Shown piece after piece: positions 43,936-54,221 of a DNA stretch of 64,000 nt (the stretch's first letter is position 1; every line of letters begins with the position of its first letter). The notes below the pieces were generated by a model that saw only the letters and a list, made by a program, of their open reading frames with translations, was not told the origin of the DNA and ran no database searches. The position numbers and the translations under genes are program-made. The stretch spans positions 682,001 through 746,000 of the forward strand of contig NGZR01000008.1 in assembly GCA_002197995.1 (NCBI GenBank). Direction: 5' to 3'. This DNA comes from Gaeumannomyces sp. JS-464. Taxonomy: Eukaryota; Ascomycota; Sordariomycetes; Magnaporthales; Magnaporthaceae.

Positions 43936-45694
43936 CTCCGGCATATCTAGCAAAGCCCAACCCAACTAGGCCAAAAGAACGAGAAGATACAAGTTCCCTG
44001 ATATGTATCCCACGTTAGACTTAAGTACCTTGGTGCAAACGAGACATGGCTGCGTCTGCCCAACAAGGCACGCCGCACCATCACACAACGTAGGAACATT
44101 TACAATTCTCACCCCCTCCTCCTGCACACCCAGCCAGCCAACCTCGTTGCCTACCCCCACTTGGGCTCCTGCCTATTTTCACGATGCTGTACATTTATGC
44201 AAATCAACTGCTCGTTCCATTCCGCCTTAAACTGTAAAAGAGGGTGCTTTTCTAATTCTTTTCCTTTTCCTAACTCTTTAGCTATTTACACCGCAGACCT
44301 GTCCTCATTTCTCTCGTTCCCAAATGATTGCGTCTTATTCTGGTTCGACTTGTGTGCGGTCCTGATCTGTACTTAAGGCTAGATATCGGGAAGGTAGCTA
44401 CGCCTATCTCACACAACCTTTTGGCCGCTCCCATTCCTTTGCCAAGCTTTCGACCACATTCCCTATCTTTTTCAGCCAACTCTTTAAAGGAGCAGCCGGA
44501 GAACCCGGCCCCGCAAGAACCGCTACGTTGCAGCATCGTCAAGATCATATGGACCTCGACAATGCTTTTGACACAGTTCTACTCCCGTTTCCACGAATAG
44601 CAGAAGGGAATTTACAGTATTTTCCGAGAGCGGTTCGTGTCAGCTTACTGACCTATTTCAACGCCAAGTACACGAATACGTAGCCTTGATAGCAATTTCC
44701 CGCAATGTAACCGCGGAGCTAGTATCTTACGGACTGGTCCTGAAAAACGGCCCCTCCTAGCTTCAGGGGCATATGAATCTGCCTTGCCATCACAGCCCGG
44801 AAAATCTCTTCAAAAGCTAGGCTGCAGATGTGTTGAGCGAATGTAACAAAGGTGCTTGTCGCGAAATTTGCCTCGGTTATCGAAAATGCAGAAAGGAATT
44901 TTAAACCGATAAATTCACTAAATGCTTGACGTATCAGGCAATAACGAGGCGCTCCAACTCTTGTCCAAACAGAGGGATTATCACGAAAATGGCAAAGCGT
45001 ATACCAATTAGGCCGAGGGAGGCCAGTCTGGTTTCGGCTTGATAGTATAAACAATTATCAGAATGAAAAAGACGCACATTGTCAGGAACTGTTTTGACTA
45101 GCTACAAACACGCCGCGGGGGTGTGCGCTTGGTCTTGGCCTACGGACTAAACGCCTTATGGTCGGACCGGTTGCGATGCACCATGCAAGAAACGGGTCAT
45201 GCGCTAAGGTCGGCCTTTCCGAACAGTGGATCACATTTTCCGCAAGCGGAGATAAACGAGGCCCAACCTGACCAAATAGGGAACCTCCGTTGAGGAAACC
45301 AAAGTAGCCGACGTGGCAGAGACGGGGGAGAGTGCAAGGGAAGTAGGAGATGACGCGGCCATCTACTGGGGAGATGTGTGAGATCGCCCTGCGGAAAGCT
45401 GGGGAACCGCTGATGATTGGCTTTACGATCTGGCATATGGCGGGTAGCGCCCACTTTCATTAAGCAATGGCGAGGCAGATACGGGTTTCCGAAGCGGGTG
45501 AGAGGCCAGGGCGCAGGAGTACGCAAGCGTGTACGACTGGCGATGTGGCTATCCCGGATCTGACTTGCAACATATTGCGAAATAGTGGATTGCGTGGGGC
45601 CGGCGTTTAAACCTCCTTGGATGCGGTAATGTTAAAATGAGGGAGAGGGCGGTGGGCAGTTATTACAACTATGGCTGACTTCCCTACGCTTGAA

Positions 45695-45702
45695 TATAAA
45701 TA
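45695..45702 (+). promoter_or_regulatory. TATA box upstream of the chromodomain-like gene
   Basis: TATAAATA is followed by a CT/CA-rich leader; the ATG at 45877 is 182 bp downstream. Confidence 0.5.
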
Positions 45703-45876
45703 TCACCGCCATTCCCCTCCTAAAACACGAGCGAGTTTTTATCATCACATTCCATCATATTTGACTACTCAGAGCCCCTTCCACAAAACTTAACTCCTCC
45801 GCCACGTTTGGCACTATCTGTCATTCCCTTTTGATAATGCACCACTTTTAAGTTTGACGAAGCCGCTGTTGCGAAC

Positions 45877-46978
45877 ATGACCGCCCCTGCAATGTCCACT
45901 AAACTCTTTAACCCTTCCGGCATTCTTAACCCCTACCAATGTGTTCATTACCAATCCCCGCAACGTCACCGACACCTCCGGCCCCGCCACCAAAACTCCC
46001 ACCCCCATAGATAGAGGACGCCGGGTTGAGTCGTACATGGCTCTAAAGGCAGCCACTGATTTAGGCTCCGCCAAGATTACTCCGGCAGGAGCCCAGTCTA
46101 GGCAGCCGGGCACGGTCGGAACCCCGTCGCAAAGACACGACCTGCGGCTACCACCGAAACCGCCCGTGTCGACCTGGCCGGCACCCGGTGCCTCTGGTCG
46201 AGCGGGTTTCCCGACGGGAACGAACCCAGCGTTGTACTCGAGCTGTAATACAACCTTTGGTGGCAGAGAGCGCGGAGCGGCGGATGACCGAGGAATCTTT
46301 GACAAGAGCGACTGCGAACCCCCCAAAAGCTCCTCCCAAGCTGCGCAACATTCCGCGGGCTTATCACCGCCTGTTTCCTCAACGCACCGCACCACCACAC
46401 CTTTCACCGAGGCCAAATTTGATACTATCAAACCCACTCAGAGCCACTGCGCCGAGCCCGAATCCTCTGCTCCAGGCCCTATCCACGCAGGGCAAAGCAC
46501 CCCGGTCCGACCAGTTCCGGACCCCGAACACGACCTGCTTGCTAAAAGCTTAGCTAATACAAACGGCACCACCAATGAACCACTTTCAGTTACAACCGAA
46601 CCTATTCGACCACCACCAATCGACGGCCGACGACGCAGTTCGAGACTGCGAAAAGTAAACAGCCCTGCTACGGATGAGCCACGCGGGCCTGGTGTCGGTC
46701 TTAAAAAGGCTGTGCGCGCCAGGGTCCGCCGAAATCAAACAGCGAATCATCAATGGAAGGGTAGAATTATTGGGGCCAAGCTCGACGAAGACGGCAAGAC
46801 GTACTCGTACGAAATCGATTGGGACAGAACATGGGTGGACCCAAAGGACGTTGGTGAAGGGCTTATAAAAGAATGGGAGCAATCTAGCAAAAGGGAACCT
46901 CCGAGAGACCCCGGACGGGGACTTCCGGGGACCCCGGTTACTGTAAGCGGGGAAGTCCCAAATGCAAAAGGGCTTTGA
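45877..46978 (+). pseudogene. Protein with C-terminal chromodomain-like fold
   Basis: I chose the ATG at 45877 (MTAPAMSTKLFNPSGILNP), which leads after a one-base loss near 45935 into a 345-codon open frame (VFITNPRNVTDTSGPATKT). The middle is disordered (S/T/P-rich) with a basic patch DGRRRSSRLRK near 46625. The C-terminus, WKGRIIGAKLDEDGKTYSYE, IDWDRTWVDPKDV and LIKEWEQ, has the order of a chromodomain: a strand, an aromatic YxxxW, TWxP-like and a final LIxxWE helix. It probably binds chromatin. A transposon origin is possible because similar domains end gypsy integrases and transposon debris lies just downstream. Confidence 0.6.
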
Positions 46979-46984
46979 TGCCCA

Positions 46985-47100
46985 GCGCTAAAGGCTACCT
47001 AGCTGCAACGGTCCCTCCCAAGAGATTCTGCTTCCTTTAAGCATTTCCTCAAAGAAATGAACAATTATTAGCAATAATACTGCTCGCTCCAAGGTTATTA
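46985..47100 (-). repeat. Diverged relative of the MULE-flanking repeat
   Basis: On the minus strand GAGGAAATGCTTAAAGGAAG and CAGAATCTCTTGGGAGGGAC resemble AGAGATGCTTAAGGAGCCAG and CAGAATCTGCTGAGGGGATT of the 35.7 and 60.2 kb copies. Confidence 0.45.
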
Positions 47101-47440
47101 TTAATCACCTTATCACACGAGCGATTACGGTCGCCTCGCTCAGCTCCAAGTTCCCTTAACCAAGGTCGACGAGGTGCACTTTTCACCCACGTCTCCTCAG
47201 GCGCCCTAACTTAGGAGCAAACCCTTTGATTATACAAAAAAGATGCTGGGCTAGCACTTTTTACAAATAATCAGCCATTGGCGAAAAGCCAGCGGAAAAA
47301 ATTTACCTAATCTGATTAGGGCTTGGTTTGCTTTACCACGCCTGCCTTTACATTTTACAACGACTCGGCATTAACGCGAAACTTTACAGGCGTTTTACAG
47401 GCCTTGCCATTTTAAAGCGCTCTCTGGTCCTCATCACTGG

Positions 47441-47626
47441 TGTCACGGCCATAGGGCCTTAGATAGACAAAGGCGCGGGCCCTGGCCCGCGAGACCCACT
47501 GTGGGCCCTCTCGCACAGGATATCTCTGTCCTGTGCAGGCAGGGCCCTCCGGGCCTCCCTCTCTTCCGACATCGATCTATCTATCTGTTACCCATTTACT
47601 CTGCCCCTACGTGCTGATAACTGGCG
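47441..47626 (+). repeat. LTR relic, same family as 50117-50323
   Basis: It begins TGTCACGGCCATAGGGCC and shares GTGCAGG.AGGGCCCTCC and GGGCCTCCCTCTCT with the reverse complement of 50117-50323. The right border is approximate. 47627-48188 holds no gene I recognise. Confidence 0.6.
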
Positions 47627-48188
47627 CGTCCAAATTCTTGGCTATTGGGATCCTACACAATTTGACGCGGGATTGGAGAAACTGTCGTAAGGAAATACCC
47701 ACCCAACTCACAAGATTGCGGAATGTCATGGCACGGCACCACTTGTGGTGGTTGATAGAGTTGATAGCTGATTGGCTGGAGATTAGATAAGGAAGGAAGA
47801 CAGGATAAAGGCGCGGCCTTCGGCCACGCCCTTTCCTTCAACCTTTCTTCTCCCTCCAGCTTAATATTCACACACATTCTGCACAGTCAAGAGCTCAAAT
47901 GCCACGTCGTGACAAAGTGCATCTTTGGCCATAAATCACCCAAACCTAGCTCGTCCGAGGTCTTCCTGTGCCTACTCTACAGACGGCTGCGGATACTTTA
48001 TGTCGATACTGTTGAAATAGGCTGAACCAATGTTTAAGATTCCTTGCATTGCTTGCTTGTGTAGCAGAGTGCCCTTAGCGGGGTGGGAGAGGCCATGGCC
48101 TTATATACGTAAGGGCAGCCTGGTATGGCTCGTGCTCCTAGTCACTGACCAAGGGCATGTGACATTTATCATTTCAACAGGTGCAAAC

Positions 48189-48371
48189 TGTCAAGGCACG
48201 TAGGGGGCTGAGAGAATAGAGTAGCAGATAGATGATATTCAGAGTACAGTCGCGCCCTGCAGGGCCAGGCAGGGCAGAGGTGCTGATATCTTTGTGGCCT
48301 GGACCCACCTTGGTGGGTCCAGCAGACCCCGATTCCTCCATCTGTGATAAGAGGCCCTACTTGCCGTGACA
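48189..48371 (-). repeat. Second LTR relic of the same family
   Basis: It runs from TGTCAAGG to CCGTGACA on the plus strand; on the minus strand it starts TGTCACGGCAAGTAGGGCC like the other two copies and has CCCCCTACGTGC near its end. Confidence 0.6.
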
Positions 48372-48429
48372 GGCTCCTGTGCCGGATTTCCTGCTCCCTC
48401 AGAGACAGATATACCAGGTGTTACATTGG

Positions 48430-48493
48430 AATTCTGCCGGCAGAATTTGTGTTGTGTAATTAAGTGTGTCCAAAGAATTCTGCCGGCAGAATT
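48430..48493. repeat. Twin perfect 18-bp palindromes
   Basis: AATTCTGCCGGCAGAATT occurs at 48430-48447 and again at 48476-48493, centre to centre 46 bp, in AT/GT-rich surroundings next to the LTR relic. Confidence 0.95.
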
Positions 48494-48999
48494 TGGTACT
48501 GTGTAATTTGTTACGGCCATAGTCGAAAATTAGAACAGTCGATTGGCGCTACGAAGATTCTACTTAAAGGGAGAAGGGAAGGAAAAGCAGGGATTCTGGT
48601 ATCAGGCGCGCGTCTTCACGACGGTCCACCGTGTGGGTCCTGATCCGTGGGTTTTGGCCTATGGGTCTTAACCCAGATTCACAACATGCAACAAAGCAAA
48701 AAGTGGCTGTTCAGCCACGTTATTGCACACCCCAAGAGCTTGAGGGGGTGTAGTGCAACTTCGCCCAGCCCTCCTGTATTTGCACGCCCTTCCACGACCA
48801 GGTTGCTTTGCCAGCAATATTTCGAGCCCACAAAAAGCATGGACTGACTTTTCAACTCGGCTAAGGGTGCAAAAATTGGCTTTGGTTCCACTTTTAACGC
48901 GACCTCAGTGCCAATCATTCTACTGTAGTGCAGCTTTTCTACCCCCTCCCTATGGACTAGGCCCAAGACCGTGGGGGGAACCTAGGCCCGGGTCCGGTG

Positions 49000-49335
49000 A
49001 GAGAGAGAGAGAGAGAGTATATTTAACGTCAGCTAGTCGGGATCTACCAGTCCCTGCCTCCCAGGGGGCATATGACGTGCTAGCGCTACCTAAGCTTGAC
49101 ACGAGGCTATATGTTGCTATCGAGGCGGCTAACAAATTAAACCATAGGGCAAGCCAGCAAAAAAAAAAAAAAAAAAAAAAAAAGAAGGCCTACCCAAGGC
49201 ACACGGTCTTTGGGCCGCATTCCGGCGCTCCTTGTTAGTGAGCGGGCAATCGGCAAAAGGGCGAATAAACGCCGGGGCGCTGTAAGCGCTGCTATTGGTG
49301 GTAAAGGAAAGCAGTCGGCCGGCAAAGTGCCGGGA
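49000..49335 (-). mobile_element. 5'-truncated LINE copy 3 with 16-bp target duplication
   Basis: The sequence matches the 3' end of LINE copies 1 and 2 (GTCAGCTAGTCGGGATCTAC, CATATGACGTGCTAGCGCTA). The direct repeat AGGCCCGGGTCCGGTG at 48984-48999 and 49336-49351 is perfect. It has the GA tract at its 3' end and an internal A23 run at 49161-49183 absent from the other copies. It is less mutated than copies 1 and 2. Confidence 0.9.
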
Positions 49336-49714
49336 AGGCCCGGGTCCGGTGTGACATTAAGAAATGCACATTCCAGCCATCTAAAGCCAAAATGGCGGCG
49401 GCGTCAGCGTTTTCGGCTTCCGCCGCCGTTGGAAAAGTTAGGGCCGTAGAAATATTTAAACTAAAGCCAGTTGCAGCGTTTTGTAAAAGCTTTTTATGGC
49501 GCTTCTGAGTCAACTTCTGGCTTAAGTTAAAGCACCCCATCTCCGCCAGCCCCTTGTCCGCCACCTCACCGTCCCACAACGTTGTTACGACCACACCACG
49601 ACACGGAAAGGAAGGGGCTGGACCCCAGCGTGACGCCTTAACCCCACAATTGGGAGTGAGGGGGCTAGAGTCACGTGCCCAGGTACTTACCTAATTAGAA
49701 CGTAGCAAACTGTT

Positions 49715-49815
49715 ACGGCCAATGGAATGGAATCGGATTAACGTCCGTGCCTCGGGTGCTGGCACGCGTTCGCGCGCGTGCCTGTCCCGGCGAGCAGCCG
49801 CCATGGCGACCTCGG
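49715..49815 (+). repeat. ~100-bp repeat, inverted copy at 59585
   Basis: GGAATGGAATCGGATTAACG, TCCGTGCCTCGGGTGCTGGC and the following TGGCGACC-type sequence recur on the other strand at 59585-59700. Confidence 0.7.
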
Positions 49816-49939
49816 ACGCGCCCGCGACGGCGGCTGGGCGATTCTACGTGGCCGCATTGCGCCGGCTCGAAGAGACGAGGTAAGCCGGAGTACCCCCTGT
49901 TGGCCACCCCCCTGTTGGCCACCTATTTCCCCATATAAA

Positions 49940-50116
49940 CCGGTAAAAACTCACGGTTTTAACAACGCAATTAAAAATCGAATAAAAATCGCAAAAATAC
50001 AAGCTAAAAAGGGTTATAAAATCTAAAAGCGAGATTTTTAATATATATAAAAAGGTATTATTTATACGTTATTACGGGTAATAAGCTTATATATTAATTA
50101 AAGGTTAATATCAGGG
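49940..50116. other. AT-rich spacer
   Basis: Sequence of A/T-rich words such as TATATATAAAAAGG with no coding potential; possibly RIP-mutated repeat DNA. Confidence 0.5.
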
Positions 50117-50323
50117 CTGTTGGGCAGGCAAGTAAACGTTAGCAGTAGAGTAGATTGTTGTTCGAGAGAGGGAGGCCCGGAGGGCCCGACCTGCACAGAA
50201 TTGGGGTATCCCCAATTCTGTGAGGGGCCGCTAGTGGGGCCCGTCCTTATCTGCGATAAGGGCTGCGGGTCTCCACAAGCCCCGCACCTCCAGCTATCAA
50301 CGAGGGCCCTACTGGCCGTGACA
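50117..50323 (-). repeat. 3' LTR of the chimeric gypsy fragment
   Basis: 207 bp from TGTTGGGCAGG to CCGTGACA. On the minus strand it is preceded by purine-rich GAGGGGCCGGCACT, as expected for a polypurine tract. Confidence 0.7.
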
Positions 50324-51943
50324 AGTGCCGGCCCCTCAAAGAGACGGCATTGTCCTCAATGCTAATAGTACAGGTGAAAGGTCTTCCTTCGTTCCTCGAG
50401 CGTCCAAGTTTCCGTCACGCCGCATTCTTCCGCGGTCTTCCTCGCCCGCGTTTGGCCGGTGCCGGCGCCTCTGGTCCACCGTCGTCGGCCATGGGGAAAG
50501 GTCCGGTAACGTTGGCCTTGCCCTGTAGGGCGAGTAGGGTCTTCTGGGACCTCTCGAAGGCCTCAACGACTTTAGGGGCGTGCTTAAAATCCGAGACCGC
50601 AGCCACTGGCCTTCGTGTCTCCGTAACGTCCTTCCAGACCACGTAGTACTCCACGGAGCCACCACGCTTGATCCTCTTGTTGGTGATGCGTTCGACCTCA
50701 TACGACTGGTCGTTAGGGTTGCCAGGGTCGTCGGATTCGTCGGTCCCAGGAGCGTAGTCGACCGGTCCGGGGGGCGGCGGCACACGTTGGTAGGGGTCGT
50801 TGGCGGCCTTGTACCGAAGTAGGTGCTGGATGGAGATCACAGGGTAGATCCGGGTGCCGTTGCGGGGCAGGTCCAGCTCGTAGGCCAACGGGAGACTTTC
50901 TTTTTGATGGTTAGGGCCCTTAACGAAGTGGGGCCGTTTTGTTGTTTGTCGCGCCACCACGCGGCTTGTAGGCCGTGCCCATCTTCAACCAGACTTGGTC
51001 TCCAACGTTGAACTCCTCATGGCGGTGTTTGTTGTCGTAGATCCTCTTCATCTCGGAGGCAGCGAGGTCCATGACGTATTGGGCTTCCTGTCGGAGATGC
51101 TCCCTAACGTACTGGAGATCAGGGGTGTCCTTGGGATCCGAGTTGGTCAGGCGAGCGACAGGGCCTGGGACTTGAATCCGAAAAGAAACTCGTGCGGCGA
51201 ACAGTCTGTAGCCGATGTGGTGGAGTTGTTGATATCCCACTGGAGTGCTGGGAGTATCAACCCAATCGTTGGAGTGCTCCTGGGCGTAGAGACGTAGGGC
51301 CAGCTCCACGAGTTGGTTCTTCCTCTCGGACTGGCCATCAGCCTGGGGTGGTAGGCTGTTGTCATGGCCAGCTTGGTGCCAAAGCCTTTCCAGACGGTTT
51401 GCCAAAAGGTGCCGGTAAACTTGGCGTCCCTGTCAGAGACAATGGCACGGGGGGGCCAGTCGGCTATCAGGAAATGCCGCAGTAGGAGGGATGCCCAGTG
51501 TTCAGCGCCGTAGGTGTTGTGGCCAGGGATTAGGATAGTCCGCTTGGAGGTCTTGTCCGTGACCGTTAAGAGGGCATTGTAGGCGTTGTGGGTGCTCAAC
51601 TGCCAGGGGGTGTTGGCTGACGGTACCGTAGGTAGGGCCGTGATGAAATCCATGGCCAGCACGCTCATCGGCTCCGTAGGGGCCTGGATAGGTTGGAGGG
51701 TCCCGATAGGCTTTTGATTGTCGATCTGGTTCATGCCACAAACGTGGCAGTGCTTAATGTACTGATCGATCTGGCGTCTCTTGGACCGGAAGTGCACTCC
51801 TGCAAGCGCATTTGTCATTCTCTGTCGGCCGAAGTGGTGCTTGTGATCATGAGCTTCCTCCAAGAAGGTCTTCACCAAAGGGAAGGGGATGACCAAGCGT
51901 TCGACTCCGTCGTTGTTGCTAGCCCTGAAGGTTTCGCTGTGCC
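50324..51943 (-). mobile_element. Ty3/gypsy integrase with chromodomain, 5' half replaced by LINE sequence
   Basis: Minus-strand integrase: VERLVIPFPLVKTFLEEAHD, a HHCC zinc site (HDHKHHFG .. CHVCGMNQ), the first Asp in LAMDFITALP, the second Asp in IVSDRDAKFTG, TTAYHPQADGQSERKN, then the GPF/Y-type region, and a chromodomain YEVERITNKRIKRGGSVEYY continuing VVWKDV. It ends with an AT-hook-like KRGRGRPRK. Single-base slips lie near 51350 and 50930. Catalytic Asp residues are intact, so this copy is far less RIP-mutated than the element at 24.6-32.1 kb. Gag, protease, reverse transcriptase and RNase H are missing because at about 51943 the frame continues into a LINE. Confidence 0.9.
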
Positions 51944-52561
51944 ATTTAAACTGGTATTTCCTGTCGGATACAAACGATTGCGCCAACGCCACTGTTTCGG
52001 GGTGCCAGCCCTGGGCCGTTAGCGCCGCTCCCAGCGTGGCTTTGCTGACCGACGGGAAGGCCGATTTTATGTCAAAGGTGGCGAGGAATCCGTGCTTTCC
52101 TTCCAGCTTAGCCTTATCTGCATCGAATACCAGGCACGCTACCAGGTCCTGAGCGGACCTGCACGGAAGGGCCCCGGCCGTGTCCCTTGCAACTGTTTCG
52201 CTCAGAGTCGCTGCCGTTGTCATTCTTCTTTGCATCAGCCTTTCCAACCCTTTTCCCAGGACTGATAGCAGGGTGATGGGTCTCCACCCGCTGGTGGTCT
52301 TGGGGTCTCTGCCTGGCTTGGACAAGGTAGCAACTGTGGCTTGTTTCCATGCCTGGGGGAAATGCCCCAAACGGATTGCTCCGCCGCAAATTGCCGTAAG
52401 GTGGCCTTCCAATCTCTTGCTCCAAAGTGCTTTGAGATTCCTGACCGTAAGGCCGTCTGGTCCTGGGCTCGTTGACGTCCTGATTAGGAAGGATTGTTTG
52501 ACCTCCTCACGGGATGGTGTTGCGCAGGCCTTATCCGCCAGCGGGCTTGGGACTTGCTTGG
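51944..52561 (-). mobile_element. Tad1-type LINE reverse transcriptase fragment, fused in frame to integrase
   Basis: Minus-strand coding: LIRTSTSPGPDGLTVRNLKA, LWSKRLEGHLTAICGGAIRL, KQATVATLSKPGRDPKTTSG, WRPITLLSVLGKGLERLM and the catalytic motif A region FLATFDIKSAFPSVS. It stops after SFVSDRKYQFKW, before the YxDD block, and continues without a stop into the gypsy integrase. The upstream part of the LINE lies beyond the TIR element at 53179. Confidence 0.88.
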
Positions 52562-53178
52562 GGGCTGTTCTAGGGTAATCGGGTTTTTTGGTTTTTCCAT
52601 ACTATTTTCGAAAACTGTTTAAAAACCGGTTTGCGGATCCTCGCGAACCCTTGTGAAGATCCTTCGCAAGACCCGCCAGAAGTATCTTTTCCCAAGCCAA
52701 CGAGTCGCGTTGACATAAGCCCCGGCCACCCCCTTTGCCACCCCCTAACCAGAGCTTTATCACGTTGAATATATAAAGCCGGCCACCCTCCCGCCTTTCG
52801 AGGAGCTTTTACCTTGGAAAATTTCGAGCCCCAAGGAGGGCCGCTCCAGGGAGGGCCGCGCCAAAAAGGGCCAGGCGCGTGTAGGAGGCTAGGCAACGTG
52901 TAGGAGGCCGAAAACGTGTAGAAAGCCGGGCACGTGTAAAAAGCCGGGCACGAGGGTTTAATGCGTGCAAATAAGACCAGATAATAATAAATCTTTTTTT
53001 TTGCTACCTCCTAAAGGGGAAATTTATTTGCAAACTTTTGTTGGGGGTTGAAAACAGAAAAAAATCTATTTATAAAGGTACATTTTTTATTGCAGGGCCC
53101 CTTGTAATGATCCTCGCTTATCCAAAAAAACCGGCCGGGGGTCCAAAAAACCAAAAAACCAATAGTCTAGAACAGCCC
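52562..53178. mobile_element. 617-bp non-autonomous TIR element inserted in the LINE
   Basis: The ends are GGGCTGTTCTAG and its complement CTAGAACAGCCC, and the flanks CTTGG (52557-52561 and 53179-53183) form a perfect 5-bp target duplication. Subterminal GGTTTTTTGGTTTTT occurs at both ends in inverse orientation. No transposase frame is present. An 18-bp minisatellite lies inside. Confidence 0.88.
52875..52954. repeat. 18-bp minisatellite with CACGTGTA core
   Basis: About 4.5 units based on ACGTGTAGGAGGCCGGGC, with drift to ACGTGTAAAAAGCCGGGC, inside the 617-bp TIR element. Confidence 0.85.
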
Positions 53179-53492
53179 CTTGGTGTCCCACCACCTGACT
53201 TTGGGGTCCTTGGCCGTAGGTTTTGGGAAGGCGCTGGCTGCCAGGGCTGCTGCGATGCCTGCCTGGCTTGCCACTTTCCGTCCCGCCACTCTGAGTTCCG
53301 CGGGGCGGTCGTCGGGGCGGGGTTCTTCCACTTGAACAGCGGTCCGAGTTAGTTCGGGCCCGCCGTGGCGATGGCGTTCTGATAATTAGTGGTCCTGTCT
53401 GGCCTTGCGGCATTTTCTCCTGAACTCGGCTGGGCCCTCGTCCCGGGCCGCTCGCAGTTCCGGCTTCCACCATTTGGCCCTAGATATGGCCG
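53179..53492 (-). mobile_element. LINE fragment upstream of the TIR element
   Basis: Minus-strand ISRAKWWKPELRAARDEGPA with EFRRKCRKARQDH and, in the next frame, AELRVAGRKVASQAGIAAAL and AFPKPTAKDPKVRWWDTK belong to the linker between endonuclease and reverse transcriptase of the LINE. It is cut at about 53492. Confidence 0.75.
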
Positions 53493-54221
53493 CTAGGTCT
53501 GCTATGTCGCATAGCAGGCATAGCAGACATATCACCAAGACAATATGCCCGCTATGTGCGGTCGCAGACATAGCAGACATAGCAAGTGTCGCCAGGCCAC
53601 TGGGCCTGGGTATATAAGAGGAGGATTTCCTAGCATCCTAGATAGCCTTGACAGATGCACCGGCATCAGTCAATCTAAGTTCGCTTCCAAGTACCCCTTG
53701 GAGCAAGCATCCAGACCTGCACCCAAGATCCCTTGTGAATCCCCTCAATTGACAAGTCACGTGTTACTGCTCAGTACTCCTTAGGTGCCCTACCTTAGGA
53801 GCAGAAGGCCTGTTTGTAACAACCCCTTGGATAGTTTTGACAGATGCTGGGCATCAGTCAACCTAAGTTAGCTCCCAAACATCCCTTGGGGCAAGCAATC
53901 AGATTGTTGTTTCTAGCACCCAGTCCACCCCTGAAGCGATCACCGGAGTTACTATCCAGTCCACCCCTGAGGCGCCCTACCTTAGGAGCAGACCCCTGGT
54001 TGTAGCACCACCGCTTGAATCGCTCGTTTGCACAGCATATCTAGGGAGGAGTGCACACCACCACTCTGGGCTGTTAAGTCAGTGCACCCCCTGTCGGGCA
54101 CCCCCCCAAACGGGCACCCTGTCAACCCCACAGTCTCAGATCGTCGCGCGTACTTCAATTCTACGGGATTCCATCAATTCTGATCCGTTTTCCTTACTTT
54201 TCACTGCATTCGAACGCCGAG
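53493..54221. repeat. Short repeats, no gene
   Basis: 53495-53585 has several copies of GCATAGCAGACATA in both orientations. About 70 bp at 53648-53715 (GACAGATGC..GGCATCAGTCAA..CCCTTGG) recur at 53837-53905, and GCCCTACCTTAGGAGCAGA recurs at 53788 and 53975. The last part is the leader of the pogo-type gene. Confidence 0.65.

Noticed and set aside
49292..49594. 100-codon minus-strand frame
   Set aside because: It starts in unique sequence but ends across the LINE insertion border and has no recognisable domain.
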